Positions 1-8,713 of a stretch of 34,389 nucleotides of DNA are shown here, piece after piece. The stretch covers positions 1-34,389 of the forward strand of contig DAOTEJ010000021.1 of NCBI GenBank assembly GCA_035454085.1, read 5' to 3'. Origin of the DNA: DAOTEJ01 sp035454085. GTDB taxonomy: Bacteria; Pseudomonadota; Gammaproteobacteria; Burkholderiales; Burkholderiaceae_F. How positions within the stretch are numbered: position 1 is the stretch's first letter; every line of letters begins with the position of its first letter. Position numbers and translations under genes: made by a program. The notes beneath the pieces were generated by a model. It was not told where the DNA came from, searched no databases, and saw nothing but the letters and a program-made list of their open reading frames with translations.

Positions 1-251
1 GACACCGGCACGGTCACGAACAGGAAGGCGGTGATCAGCACCTCGTGCAGGCTCACCTCGCCGCGCGTGCCGAACCAGAGCACCGAACCCATCAACACCA
101 GGGCCAGGCCCAGCGTCGTGGCCTTGGTGGGTCCGTGCACCCGCTTGAGGAAGGTGCCGAGCTTGGCCAGCGCCCAGGAGCCGAGCAGCGCGAAGGCCGC
201 GCCCATCACGAGCAGCACGGCGGCCAGGGCATCGAGCAGAGTCGCGGCCAT
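1..251 (-). CDS. mnhG: Monovalent cation/H+ antiporter subunit G (3' end cut by window edge)
   Basis: This is the last gene of the antiporter operon. About 83 residues are visible and the C-terminus lies outside the window. Two hydrophobic segments flank the subunit-G signature RVHGPTKATTLG, and together with the position after subunit F this gives the identification. The ATG at 251 follows the mnhF stop by three bases, and a GGAG six bases upstream (inside the end of mnhF) serves as ribosome site. In the Mrp/Mnh/Pha complex, G is a small membrane subunit needed for assembly and cation/proton exchange. Its own catalytic role is not established. Confidence 0.9.
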   Translation of the reverse strand, partial: MAATLLDALAAVLLVMGAAFALLGSWALAKLGTFLKRVHGPTKATTLGLALVLMGSVLWFGTRGEVSLHEVLITAFLFVTVPV

Positions 252-254
252 GAG

Positions 255-527
255 CTACTCCACCAGGTCGCCGCGCAGCGCGTACTTGGCCAGCGCCACG
301 GTGCCCGCAAAGCCCAGCAGCGCGATCACCAGCGCCGCCTCGAAGTACAGCGCGTTGCTCTGCGCCACGCCGGCCAGCACCAGCAGCCCGATCGCGTTCA
401 CGTACAGCGTGTCCAGGGCGAGGATGCGGTCGGCCAGGCCCGGCCCGCGCAGCAGGCGGTAGAGGTTGAGCAGCAGCGCCACCACGAAGGCGGCGCTCAC
501 CCAGGGCAGGACGGCGGCGACCATCAT
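255..527 (-). CDS. mnhF: Monovalent cation/H+ antiporter subunit F
   Basis: A 90-residue protein with three hydrophobic helices that starts MMVAAVLPWV and contains the family segment RGPGLADRILALDTLYVNAIG between helices 1 and 2, the conserved core of MnhF/MrpF/PhaF. It starts at a tandem ATGATG (527 or 524) that overlaps the mnhE stop codon, so translational coupling is likely. I chose 527 because it gives the ATGA overlap seen elsewhere in the operon; 524 is equally possible. It acts in the cytoplasmic membrane as part of the seven-subunit Na+(K+)/H+ antiporter complex. Confidence 0.92.
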   Translation of the reverse strand: MMVAAVLPWVSAAFVVALLLNLYRLLRGPGLADRILALDTLYVNAIGLLVLAGVAQSNALYFEAALVIALLGFAGTVALAKYALRGDLVE

Positions 528-1009
528 TCGAAGATCTCCAGGAGCGGGCGCTCGTAGCGGTTCTTGATGCCGGCGATCAGCGCCTCGGGCTCGTCCACGT
601 TGAAGGCGTGCACCAGCAGGTGGCGCCGGTCCTCGGTGAGGTCGGCCGACAGGGTGCCGGGAGTGAGCGTGATGATCGCGGCCAGGGTGGCGATGGCGTG
701 CGGCTCGGTGAGCTCGAGCGGAATCCACACGAAGCCCGGGCGGATCGCGGCCTCCGGCCCCAGTACGCGGCGCGCGACCTCGATGTTCGACATCACCACG
801 TCGTAGAGGAACACGCCCAGCAGGCGCAGGGCCACGCCCGGCTTGCGCAGTCGCAGGCGCACCGGGCGCAGCGGCGCCAGCACGAGCGGGATCGTCACCG
901 CGAACAGCACCGCGAGCACGAGGTTGCCCGCCGATGCCGACTGGTTGAGCAGCAGCCACACGACCGCGAGCAGCAGGCTGGTGACGGGGTGCGGCAGCCA
1001 GCGGCGCAT
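524..1009 (-). CDS. mnhE: Monovalent cation/H+ antiporter subunit E
   Basis: A 161-residue subunit with hydrophobic N-terminal helices (RRWLPHPVTSLLLAVVWLLL) and a soluble C-terminal half that contains the family words ITLTPGTLSAD and HAFNVDEPE, both typical of MnhE/MrpE. The ATG at 1009 overlaps the mnhD stop (TGATG). A GTG directly before it (1012) could add one residue. The C-terminal domain faces the cytoplasm in known Mrp complexes, where E is a non-pumping accessory subunit required for full antiport. It sits in the usual A-C-D-E-F-G order. Confidence 0.92.
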   Translation of the reverse strand: MRRWLPHPVTSLLLAVVWLLLNQSASAGNLVLAVLFAVTIPLVLAPLRPVRLRLRKPGVALRLLGVFLYDVVMSNIEVARRVLGPEAAIRPGFVWIPLELTEPHAIATLAAIITLTPGTLSADLTEDRRHLLVHAFNVDEPEALIAGIKNRYERPLLEIFE

Positions 1010-2442
1010 CACGGCTTGTCCATCCCGACACGCGGCGTCCAGGCCGGCGGCGCGGGCTGAGCCCCGAGCACCGCGTCGATGTAGGTCTGGCGCGCGAAGA
1101 GCTGCGCGCTCGTGGCCTGGGTGTAGGCGGCGAGCGGCCCGGCGCCGATCGCCAGCCCCAGCACCGCCAGCAGCGCCAGTGCGATGCCGGCGCGCTGCGG
1201 GCCGCTGGCCAGCAGTTGCGGGCTGAGGCGGTGCAGCGCCTCGGGCGCCTTCCAGAACACCAGCGAACCGGTGCGCGCCAGCGCCACCACCAGCCCCAGG
1301 CCGGCCAGCAGCACCACCGCCCAGGTCAGCGCCGGATGCGCGCTCGGCAGCGCAGCCTGCAGCAGCGTGGCCTTGCCCATGAAGTTCGCCGAAGGCGGCA
1401 GGCTGGCCGCCGCAAGCGCCAGCACGAAGAAGACCGCNNNNNNNNNNNNNNNNNNNNNNNNNNNNNNNNNNNNNNNNNNNNNNNNNNNNNNNNNNNNNNN
1501 NNNNNNNNNNNNNNNNNNNNNNNNNNNNNNNNNNNNNAGGCGCCGCGCCGCCAGCGCGCCCAGGCTGCCCAGGGCGAGCGTGGCCAGCGCCAGCGCCGCG
1601 AGCCAGGGCGCGGCCACGTTCGCCGCCACGCCAGCCTCGGGCCCGAAGATCAGGGTGGTGACGCGCGCGATGGCGTAGATCCCCACCTTGGTCATCACCG
1701 CGAACAGCGCCGCCACCGGCGCACTGGCCGCGCCATAGGTGTCGGGCAGCCAGAAGTAGAGCGGCAGCAGCGCGGCCTTGACGCTGAACACCACCAGCAG
1801 CAGCAGCGCCGCGGCGCGGATCAGCGCGGCGTTCTCGGCCGGCGCGGCAGCCACGCGCTGCGCCAGGTCGGCCATGTTCAGGGTCCCGGTCAGGCCGTAG
1901 AGCATGGCCACGGCGATCAGGAACAGCGCCGAGCCCACCAGGTTGAAGCTCACGTAATGGAAGGCCGCCGCCAGCCGCGCCCGCCCGCCACCGTGCAGCA
2001 GCAGGCCATAGGAGGCCGAGAGCAGCACCTCGAAGAACACGAACAGGTTGAACAGGTCGCCGGTGAGGAAGGCGCCGTTCAGGCCCATCAGCTGCAGTTG
2101 GAAGAGCGCGTGGAAGTAGGCGCCGCGCTGGTCGTCGTCGTCCATCGAGTAGACCAGCGCCACCAGCCCCACCGCCGCGGTGAGCAGCAGCATCAGGGCC
2201 GAGAGCCGATCCAGCACCAGGCTGATGCCAAACGGTGCTCGCCAGTTGCCCACCAGATAGGCCTCGACCGCGCCGCCCTGCGCGTGGCCCACCAGGCCCA
2301 GCGCCACGCCCAGCAGGGCGAGCGTCGAGGCCAGCGAGATCAGCCGCGCCAGGCCCAGGTGCGCGCGCCCGAACAGCAGGATCAGCGCAGCGGCGGCCAG
2401 CGGCAGCACCACCGGCAGGATGATCCAGTGCGGCCAGTTCAT
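1009..2442 (-). CDS. mnhD: Monovalent cation/H+ antiporter subunit D, interrupted by an N gap
   Basis: A proton-translocating membrane subunit related to NuoM/NuoN of complex I. It starts MNWPHWIILPVVLPLAAAAL and has a long series of transmembrane helices. FFEVLLSASYGL carries the conserved helix-5 glutamate, and VKAALLPLYFWLPDTYG the conserved lysine and WLP motif. After the gap, LPPSANFMGK matches the family's LPP-SGF-GK segment. The 100-N run (1438-1537) falls in the region of the LRR-YL-V helices. From my memory of homologues some 60-80 residues belong there, so the N run probably understates the missing DNA. The ATG at 2442 overlaps the mnhC stop by ATGA. Confidence 0.92.
   Translation of the reverse strand: MNWPHWIILPVVLPLAAAALILLFGRAHLGLARLISLASTLALLGVALGLVGHAQGGAVEAYLVGNWRAPFGISLVLDRLSALMLLLTAAVGLVALVYSMDDDDQRGAYFHALFQLQLMGLNGAFLTGDLFNLFVFFEVLLSASYGLLLHGGGRARLAAAFHYVSFNLVGSALFLIAVAMLYGLTGTLNMADLAQRVAAAPAENAALIRAAALLLLVVFSVKAALLPLYFWLPDTYGAASAPVAALFAVMTKVGIYAIARVTTLIFGPEAGVAANVAAPWLAALALATLALGSLGALAARRXXXXXXXXXXXXXXXXXXXXXXXXXXXXXXXXXXAVFFVLALAAASLPPSANFMGKATLLQAALPSAHPALTWAVVLLAGLGLVVALARTGSLVFWKAPEALHRLSPQLLASGPQRAGIALALLAVLGLAIGAGPLAAYTQATSAQLFARQTYIDAVLGAQPAPPAWTPRVGMDKP
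1438..1537. other. Assembly gap (100 N) inside mnhD
   Basis: Exactly 100 N, the conventional placeholder for a gap of unknown size. The mnhD frame is the same on both sides at this length. If the gene is intact, the true missing length should leave the same remainder modulo three (1) as 100 does. Confidence 0.98.
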
Positions 2443-2813
2443 CGCTGGTCCTCGCGCGCCGGGTCGGCCGGCGCGCCCTGCTCGCCGCCGTCGACGTGGT
2501 CGCCGCCGCTCTCGGCGCGCGAGCGCAGCGCGATCACGATCAGCAGCGCCGTCATGGCGAAGCCGATCACGATGGCGGTGAGCACCAGCGCCTGGGGCAG
2601 CGGATCGGCGTACTCGAGCAGGCTGGGTGCGCGCCCGGCCTCGATGATCGGCGCCCGCGCCGAGTACATGCGCCCCATCGCGGCGATGAACAGGTTCACC
2701 GCGTACGAGAGCAGCGTGAGCCCGAGGATCACGTCGAAGGTGCGCGCGCGCAGCGTGAGCCACACGCCGGTGCCGGTCAGCACGCCCACGAAGATCGCCA
2801 GCACGATCTCCAT
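2439..2813 (-). CDS. mnhC: Monovalent cation/H+ antiporter subunit C (NuoK-like)
   Basis: A 124-residue membrane protein with three helices, homologous to NuoK. Visible motifs are GVLTGTGVWLTLRARTFDVI, the LGLTLLSYAVNLFI helix, and DPLPQALVLTAIVIGFAMTA, the MnhC signature with the conserved PLPQALVLTAIVI stretch. The tail after residue 100 is polar and acidic. The ATG at 2813 shares a base with the mnhA stop, and its own stop overlaps mnhD by ATGA, so the genes are probably translationally coupled. It forms part of the proton/cation path in the inner membrane. Confidence 0.94.
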   Translation of the reverse strand: MEIVLAIFVGVLTGTGVWLTLRARTFDVILGLTLLSYAVNLFIAAMGRMYSARAPIIEAGRAPSLLEYADPLPQALVLTAIVIGFAMTALLIVIALRSRAESGGDHVDGGEQGAPADPAREDQR

Positions 2814-5599
2814 CAGAGCGCCCTTCCCTCGTGGCCCAGGCGCGCCAGCGCCACCAGCGCGCTCATCGCGGCACCCACCACGGTCAGATACACGCCGAGG
2901 TCGAACAGCGCCGCCGAGGCCAGCGGCACCGCGCCCACCACCGGCCACTTCGGATAGTCGTAGGTGCTGGTCAGGAAGGGGCTGCCCAGGAACCACGCGC
3001 CCACGCCGGTGGCCACCGCCACCAGCAGGCCCAGGCCGATCCATGCCGCGAAGTCGATGCGCAGGCGCTCGCCCACCCAGGCCGCGCCGTTGGCGACGTA
3101 GAGCAGGATCAGTCCGGTGGCGAGCACCAGCGCCGCGATGAAGCCGCCGCCGGGCAGGTTGTGGCCGCGCAGGAAGAAGTAGATCGACACCAGCAGGGCG
3201 AAGGGCAGCAGCGCGCGCGACACGAGCGCGAGCAGCAGCGGGCGACGGTCGTTCTCGCCGCCGGGCAGCGCCGCGGCCGCGGGGTGCCAGTCGCGCAGTG
3301 CGGCCACGATGATCAGGCCGGCGATGCCCAGCACGGTGATCTCGCCCAGCGTGTCGTAGCCGCGGTAGTCGACCAGGATCACGTTGACCACGTTGGCGCC
3401 ACCGCCCTCGGGCACCGAGGTGGCCAGGAAATAGGGCGAGATCGAGTCGAAGGGCCGCAGCACGACCAGCAGCATCAGGATGCACATGCCGACACCCGCG
3501 GCCAGCGCGATCAACGCGTCGCGCCACTGGCGCGCCCGCGCCGGCTCGGGCGGGCTTTGCTGCGGCAGCCAGCGCAGCGCGAGCATGAGCAGCACCACGG
3601 TCACCATCTCGACCAGCAGTTGCGTGAGCGCGAGGTCCGGCGCCGCCAGGAACACGAACGTCAGGCTCACCACCAGGCCTACCGCCCCCACCAGCACGAT
3701 CGCCTGCAGGCGGTGCCGGTAGGCGAGCACCGTGGCCACCGCCGCCACCATGCCGATGCCCATCACCGCCGCATAGCCCCAGTTCGGCGCACGCAAGTGA
3801 ATGACCCCGGGCAGGCCGGCCTGGCCGCCTTGCAGGAAAGGCAGCGCACCGGCCACCAGCGCCATGCTCACCAGCAAAACGAGGTAGCGCTGCAGCGACC
3901 CGTTCTGCAGGAAATCGGTGAGCGCCGCGGCGCCGCGCTGCACGCGCTCGACCATCCAGAAGAAGGCCGTGCGTCCGCCGCGCAGGCTGGGCACCAGTCG
4001 ATGCAGGTTGATGAACTTCTGCAGCCCGAAGTACAGCGCAAAGCCCCCCACGAAGGCCGCCGCCGACATCGCCAGCGGCCAGTTGAAGCCGTGCCAGATG
4101 GCCAGCGAGTACTCGGGCAGCGGCCCCTGCAGGGTGGCCTGCGCACTGGCGGCCAGGAAGGGCGCCACCGTGAAGCGCGGCGCCAGGCCCACGGCGAGCA
4201 CGAGCAGCACGAGCACCGCCACCGGCACCCACATGAACAGCGGCGGGTCGTGCGGATGCATGTTGGGCAGCTCGTGCGGCTCGCCGTTGAAGAAGGTGTC
4301 GTGGATGAAGCGCGCGCTGTAGGCCACGGCCAGGATGCTGGCCAGGCCCGCGCCCAGCGGCAGCACCAGTTCCACCCAGGGGGCGGCGTCCTTCTCGAGC
4401 GTGGCGGCGAGGAACATCTCCTTGGACAGAAAGCCGTTGGCCAGCGGCACGCCGGCCATCGCCGCGGCCGCCACGGTGGCCAGCGTGGCAGTGAGCGGCA
4501 TGTAGCTCCACAGGCCGTTGAGGCGACGCATGTCGCGGCTGCCGGTCTCGTGGTCGATGATGCCGGCGGCCATGAACAGGCCCGCCTTGAAGGTGGCGTG
4601 GTTGATGATGTGGAACACGCCGGCCACCACCGCGAGCGGCTCGTTGAAGCCGAACATCATGGTGATCAGGCCGAGCTGGCTGATGGTCGAGTAGGCCAGC
4701 AGGCCCTTGAGGTCGTGCTGGAAGATCGCGTACCACGCGCCCACGACCAGGGTCGCCAGGCCGGTGAAGCCCACCAGGTAGAACCACAGGTCGGTGCCCG
4801 AGAGCGCGGGGTAGAAGCGCGCCAGCAGGAACACGCCCGCCTTCACCATGGTGGCCGAGTGCAGGTAGGCCGACACCGGCGTGGGTGCCGCCATGGCATT
4901 GGGCAGCCAGAAGTGGAACGGGAACTGCGCGCTCTTGGTGAAGGCGCCCAGCAGGACCAGCACCAACGCCGGCACGTACAGGGGGTGCGCGCGGATCGCG
5001 TCGCCCGCGGCGAGCACCACGTCGAGGTCGAAGCTGCCGACGATGTGACCGATGATCAGCACGCCGCCCAGCAGCGCCAGCCCGCCCGCGCCGGTGATGG
5101 TCAGCGCCATGCGCGCGCCCTGGCGGGCATCGTCGCGGCCGCGCCAGTAGCCGATCAGCAGGAACGACGAGAGGCTGGTCGCCTCCCAGAACACGGCGAG
5201 CAGCAGCAGGTTGCTGGCCGTGACCACGCCCAGCATGGCCCCCATGAACAGCATCAGGAACATGAAGAAGCGCGCCGGCGGGTCGTCCGGCCCGAGGTAC
5301 CAGGCGGCGTAGAGCACCACCAGCGCACCGATGCCCGTGACCAGCAGCGCGAACAGCCAGGCCAGGCCATCGAGGCGGAACGCGAGTTCCAGACCCAGCG
5401 CCGGCACCCAGTCCGCGCGCCAGCGCAGGGACTCGCCGGCCAGCACGGCGGGCGTGGCCGCGAAGGCCAGCGCCGCCGCGGCCAGGGCGAACAGTCCGGC
5501 GATCCAGGCCGCGGTGCGGCGCGCCTCGTTGGGCACGAGCGCGAGCACGGCCGCGCCCACGAAAGGCAGCGCCACCATCACAGGCAGCGAGGCACTCAT
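2813..5599 (-). CDS. mnhA: Monovalent cation/H+ antiporter subunit A, fused to subunit B domain
   Basis: A 928-residue fusion. The N-terminal part is a NuoL-like antiporter subunit: VFWEATSLSSFLLIG holds the conserved helix-5 Glu (E139), and TKSAQFPFHFWLP (about 221-233) holds the conserved Lys and FWLP motif. A long hydrophobic C-terminal extension is typical of MrpA. The final 150 or so residues (SRALLPFALLVSIYFFLRGH, then NLPGGGF and DYPKWPVVG) are the MnhB domain, a separate gene in Gram-positive operons but fused here as in many proteobacterial Pha/Mrp systems. I chose ATG 5599 (MSASLPVMVALPF), which begins directly with helix 1. The in-frame region upstream is basic and proline-rich and does not look coding. 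No clear Shine-Dalgarno precedes it. Confidence 0.93.
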   Translation of the reverse strand: MSASLPVMVALPFVGAAVLALVPNEARRTAAWIAGLFALAAAALAFAATPAVLAGESLRWRADWVPALGLELAFRLDGLAWLFALLVTGIGALVVLYAAWYLGPDDPPARFFMFLMLFMGAMLGVVTASNLLLLAVFWEATSLSSFLLIGYWRGRDDARQGARMALTITGAGGLALLGGVLIIGHIVGSFDLDVVLAAGDAIRAHPLYVPALVLVLLGAFTKSAQFPFHFWLPNAMAAPTPVSAYLHSATMVKAGVFLLARFYPALSGTDLWFYLVGFTGLATLVVGAWYAIFQHDLKGLLAYSTISQLGLITMMFGFNEPLAVVAGVFHIINHATFKAGLFMAAGIIDHETGSRDMRRLNGLWSYMPLTATLATVAAAAMAGVPLANGFLSKEMFLAATLEKDAAPWVELVLPLGAGLASILAVAYSARFIHDTFFNGEPHELPNMHPHDPPLFMWVPVAVLVLLVLAVGLAPRFTVAPFLAASAQATLQGPLPEYSLAIWHGFNWPLAMSAAAFVGGFALYFGLQKFINLHRLVPSLRGGRTAFFWMVERVQRGAAALTDFLQNGSLQRYLVLLVSMALVAGALPFLQGGQAGLPGVIHLRAPNWGYAAVMGIGMVAAVATVLAYRHRLQAIVLVGAVGLVVSLTFVFLAAPDLALTQLLVEMVTVVLLMLALRWLPQQSPPEPARARQWRDALIALAAGVGMCILMLLVVLRPFDSISPYFLATSVPEGGGANVVNVILVDYRGYDTLGEITVLGIAGLIIVAALRDWHPAAAALPGGENDRRPLLLALVSRALLPFALLVSIYFFLRGHNLPGGGFIAALVLATGLILLYVANGAAWVGERLRIDFAAWIGLGLLVAVATGVGAWFLGSPFLTSTYDYPKWPVVGAVPLASAALFDLGVYLTVVGAAMSALVALARLGHEGRAL

Positions 5600-5667
5600 G
5601 CGCGCGGGGCGCGCGCGGCGCCGTTCAGGAGGTGGTGGGGCAGGAGCACGATCGGGTGAGGGCAAGG

Positions 5668-5683
5668 GACCGGCACGCCGGTC
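5668..5683. repeat. Near-perfect 16-bp palindrome in the mnhA leader
   Basis: GACCGGC and GCCGGTC are separated by two bases, between the putative promoter and the mnhA start. It could be an operator or an RNA hairpin in the 5' untranslated region. No regulator can be named from the sequence. Confidence 0.5.
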
Positions 5684-5740
5684 ACGGGCGCCCGGCTTCG
5701 GGCAGCGCGACGGGCGCGGTGCGGACGCTGGGCGCGGGCG

Positions 5741-5746
5741 AGTATA
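5741..5746 (-). promoter_or_regulatory. Candidate -10 box of the mnh operon promoter
   Basis: The minus strand reads TATACT here, one of the few AT-rich hexamers in the interval. A weak -35 candidate (GTGCCG) lies 17 bases upstream. This would give a leader of about 135 nt before mnhA. The call rests on the -10 match alone. Confidence 0.35.
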
Positions 5747-5792
5747 GAAGCGGCCCGGCTGCGCGGCACGCGCAGCACGCACGGAGCACGCA

Positions 5793-5821
5793 CTAGCCCC
5801 GCGCCGCTGCGCAAGGGCTAG
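5793..5821. repeat. Hairpin between the Ca2+ antiporter and the mnh operon
   Basis: CTAGCCC pairs with GGGCTAG around an inner GCGC/GCGC stem. It lies just after the stop of the antiporter gene on the minus strand and could end its transcript. There is no T-run, so it is not a canonical intrinsic terminator. Confidence 0.4.
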
Positions 5822-5843
5822 CGCGCGGTCACGCCGGCCGGCC

Positions 5844-6917
5844 TCACGACGCCCGGCGCGCGCGCATGGCGCTCACTGCCAGCGTCACCACGGTGAGCGG
5901 CAGCACGAAGCCCAGCATCACGCCCGAGAAGGCCGGCAGCGCGTCGTGGGCCTGCGCCGCGAGGATCACGTAGGCCACGTAGGCCAGGTAGTAGGCGAGG
6001 AACACGCCGCCCTCCCAGCGCGCGATCTCGCGCCCGGTCAGGAACACCGGCAGGCAGGCGAAGGCCACCGCCAGCATCACCCACAGGTCGAAGGTGAGTA
6101 GCGCCGGCGCCACGCCCAGCCCCCCGTCGGCCACCAGACCCGACAGGCCCACGCAGCCCAGGATGTTGAAGGTATTGCTGCCCACCACGTTGCCCACGGC
6201 GATGTCGCGCTCGCCCTTGATGGCCGCGGTGAGCGAAGTGGCAACCTCGGGCATCGAGGTGCCGGCCGCCACGATCGTCAGACCGATCACCAGGTCGCTC
6301 ACGCCCAGGGCCTTGGCGAAGTGCACGGCCGCGCCCACCAGCCACTCCGAACCCAGCACCAGCGCGGCCAGGCCGGCCAGCACCAGCCCGACCTGCACGG
6401 CCCAGTGCGCGTCCCAGCCGCCGGCGGCCGGCATCTCCTGCTCGTACTCGGCCTGCGCGGCACGCGTCTGGCGGCGCGACTGAATCACCAGGAACGCGGT
6501 GTAGACCACCATCAGCCCGAGCAGCACGCCGGCCTCGAACACCGAGACCCGGCCGTCGAGCGCGAACAGCAGCAGCAGGATCGACGCGCCGATCATGATC
6601 GGCACTTCCTGGCGGATGAGCTGGACGTGCACGATCAGCGGCGCGATCAGGGCCGAGGCGCCGAGGATGAAGAGCACGTTGAAGATGTTGCTCCCGACCA
6701 CGTTGCCCACCGCGATGTCGGTCTTGCCATCGAGCACCGCGCCCACGCTCACGGCCACTTCGGGCGCGCTGGTGCCGAAGGCCACGATGGTCAGCCCCAC
6801 CACGAGCGGCGAGACGCCAAAGCTCAGCGCCAGCTTGGAGGCGCCGCGCACCAGCAGGTTGGCACCGACCACCAGCGTGGCGATGCCCAGCGCAAACCAG
6901 ATCAGTTGGATCAGCAT
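5844..6917 (-). CDS. Calcium/sodium antiporter (CaCA family, YrbG-like)
   Basis: A 357-residue inner-membrane exchanger with the family's two inverted alpha repeats. GTSAPE (48-53) and GTSMPE (219-224) carry the acidic ion-binding residues, and each is followed by a GNVVGSN-FN motif (71-80 and 242-251). About ten hydrophobic helices are visible. A short polar loop (about 148-170) separates the halves, as in prokaryotic Na+/Ca2+ exchangers. The start at 6917 (MLIQLIWFALGIATLVVGAN) begins directly with helix 1. It probably exports Ca2+ against Na+ or H+; the exact ion use cannot be read from the sequence. It lies downstream of the diguanylate cyclase with a 51-bp gap, so co-transcription is possible. 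Confidence 0.92.
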   Translation of the reverse strand: MLIQLIWFALGIATLVVGANLLVRGASKLALSFGVSPLVVGLTIVAFGTSAPEVAVSVGAVLDGKTDIAVGNVVGSNIFNVLFILGASALIAPLIVHVQLIRQEVPIMIGASILLLLFALDGRVSVFEAGVLLGLMVVYTAFLVIQSRRQTRAAQAEYEQEMPAAGGWDAHWAVQVGLVLAGLAALVLGSEWLVGAAVHFAKALGVSDLVIGLTIVAAGTSMPEVATSLTAAIKGERDIAVGNVVGSNTFNILGCVGLSGLVADGGLGVAPALLTFDLWVMLAVAFACLPVFLTGREIARWEGGVFLAYYLAYVAYVILAAQAHDALPAFSGVMLGFVLPLTVVTLAVSAMRARRAS

Positions 6918-6968
6918 GCCGGCCCTCGGCGTTGCAACAGGCGCCGAGTGTATCGACGCAGCGCGGGT

Positions 6969-8546
6969 TCAGCCCGCGGGGCTGGCCACCCGCTGCGGGC
7001 GGGCAAACACGTAGGCGTTCTTGCCGCCCTTCTTGGCGCGCAGCATGGCCGCGTCCGACCCGGCGACCAGGGACTCCAGATCCACGGCCGCGGCGCGCCC
7101 GTAGGCGATGCCCACGCTGCAGCCCAGGCCGTGACCCAGGGTGGCGACCTCGCCAATCAGGCGCTCCGCCACCGCGCCGGCCACCGCCTCGATCTGCTGC
7201 ATCGGAGACGACAGGCAAACCACGAACTCGTCGCCGCCCAGGCGCCCGGCAATATCCTGGCCGCGCACGGTACGGCGGATCACCTCGGCCACCTCGCACA
7301 GCACTGTATCGCCGGCGCGATGTCCCAGCCGGTCGTTGATCGGCTTGAAGCCGTCGAGGTCCAGATAGAGCACCGCCACGGCGTGGCCCAGCGCGCGGGC
7401 GCGCTGGATCTCGCGCAACGAGAGTTCGCGGAACAACTCGCGCCCCGGCAGGCCGGTCAGGGCGTCATGGCGGGCCTTCTGAAGACGCTTGGCGAGCGCG
7501 TCCTCGCGCCCGACCACCGTGGCGATCATGCCGGTGACCTCGGCGACCTCGCGGATGGGGCTGCGCTGCAGCGTCGAGCGCGCAGCCTCCGAACCGCCTT
7601 GAGCCACCCGGGCGAGCGCGCCCACCTGACGGCGCACTGCGTTGGCGATCAGCCAGGCCGCGACGGCGCCGAGCAGCACGCAGCCCAGGCTGCCCAGCAC
7701 GAGCAGGCGCAGCGTGTCGTCGCGCTCGCCCTGCAGCGCCGCCAGCGGGATGCCCAGCGCCACGGTCCAGTCGGTGGAGGGCACCGGAGAGATCACGGTG
7801 CGCACCGCCGCGCCGTCGCGCACCAGCGAGTTGAAGGCGCCGGTGCGGCCCTCGCGTATCGCGCGGGTGAGCGACTCGGGCGCGGGCTGGCCCACGAGGC
7901 GCTCGCGGTCGCTGGTGCGCCCGGCGATCACGCCCTGCGAGTCGATCACCGCGCCGATCCAGCCGGCGGGCCAGCCCTGGTCCTCGAGCACCGCGCTGAA
8001 GGCCGTGGCCGGCAGCGCCAGGCGCAGCGCATAGCGCACTTCGCCGTCGATGCGCACCGGCACGCTGACCTGCATCATCAGGCGATTGCTGATCGCGCCG
8101 CGCGCCAGCGGCGAGAGCACGATGCGGCCCTGCGTGAACACGGTCTCCTCGCTGGCCGCGGTGCTCGACACCGGCAGCTTCGCGCCGTAGGGACTGAGCG
8201 TGCTGAACAGAATGTCGCCGCTCGGGTGGGTCAGGCTGATGGCCAGCGCGTCGGGCTGGGCGGTGAGCGTGCGCTGCGCCTGGGCGTAGAGCTGCGGCCA
8301 GTCGCGCTTGCGCGCCGCATCGGAGTCGGCGAGCACGCGCAGCGCCGCGGTCGCGGTCTCGAAGCGCCGTTGCACCGCCACTGCGGCCGCGTTCGCCCGC
8401 TGCACCAGGACCGCCTCTTCGTCGGCCCGCTTGCCGTCGACGATCTGCTTGATGAGCAGGCCCGAGAACACGAGCACGGGCACCGCGGCCAGCAGCGCTG
8501 CCAGCAGGATCCAGCCGTGAATGCCCAGGCGCGCGCCGCGCGTCAT
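6969..8546 (-). CDS. Membrane diguanylate cyclase with periplasmic sensor domain and I-site
   Basis: A 525-residue protein. A transmembrane helix (about 11-30) is followed by a long periplasmic region (about 33-278) of Cache-like character, a second helix (about 280-300) and a HAMP-like linker. The C-terminal GGDEF domain begins at DALTGLPGR (361-369). The active site is intact: GGDEF at 437-441. The inhibitory site RxxD (RGQD, 428-431) sits exactly five residues before it, so product feedback inhibition is expected. It should make cyclic di-GMP from two GTP in response to an unknown periplasmic signal. I chose ATG 8546 because it places the first helix at the N-terminus. There is no EAL domain. 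Its neighbours give no clue to the signal. Confidence 0.92.
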   Translation of the reverse strand: MTRGARLGIHGWILLAALLAAVPVLVFSGLLIKQIVDGKRADEEAVLVQRANAAAVAVQRRFETATAALRVLADSDAARKRDWPQLYAQAQRTLTAQPDALAISLTHPSGDILFSTLSPYGAKLPVSSTAASEETVFTQGRIVLSPLARGAISNRLMMQVSVPVRIDGEVRYALRLALPATAFSAVLEDQGWPAGWIGAVIDSQGVIAGRTSDRERLVGQPAPESLTRAIREGRTGAFNSLVRDGAAVRTVISPVPSTDWTVALGIPLAALQGERDDTLRLLVLGSLGCVLLGAVAAWLIANAVRRQVGALARVAQGGSEAARSTLQRSPIREVAEVTGMIATVVGREDALAKRLQKARHDALTGLPGRELFRELSLREIQRARALGHAVAVLYLDLDGFKPINDRLGHRAGDTVLCEVAEVIRRTVRGQDIAGRLGGDEFVVCLSSPMQQIEAVAGAVAERLIGEVATLGHGLGCSVGIAYGRAAAVDLESLVAGSDAAMLRAKKGGKNAYVFARPQRVASPAG

Positions 8547-8713
8547 GGCGCAGGCTCCGTGCGAAACGGCACAGCGAACATCGAGGGGCGGTTCGTGCGC
8601 AAGGCAGGCGGCCGCGCCATGGCCAAGCGGCACACGGCGCAGACAGTGCAGACCAAGGGACATTCAGTATCTGCAAGCGCCTGACGCGCGGGCATCCCGC
8701 CCCTGCGGTGCCT

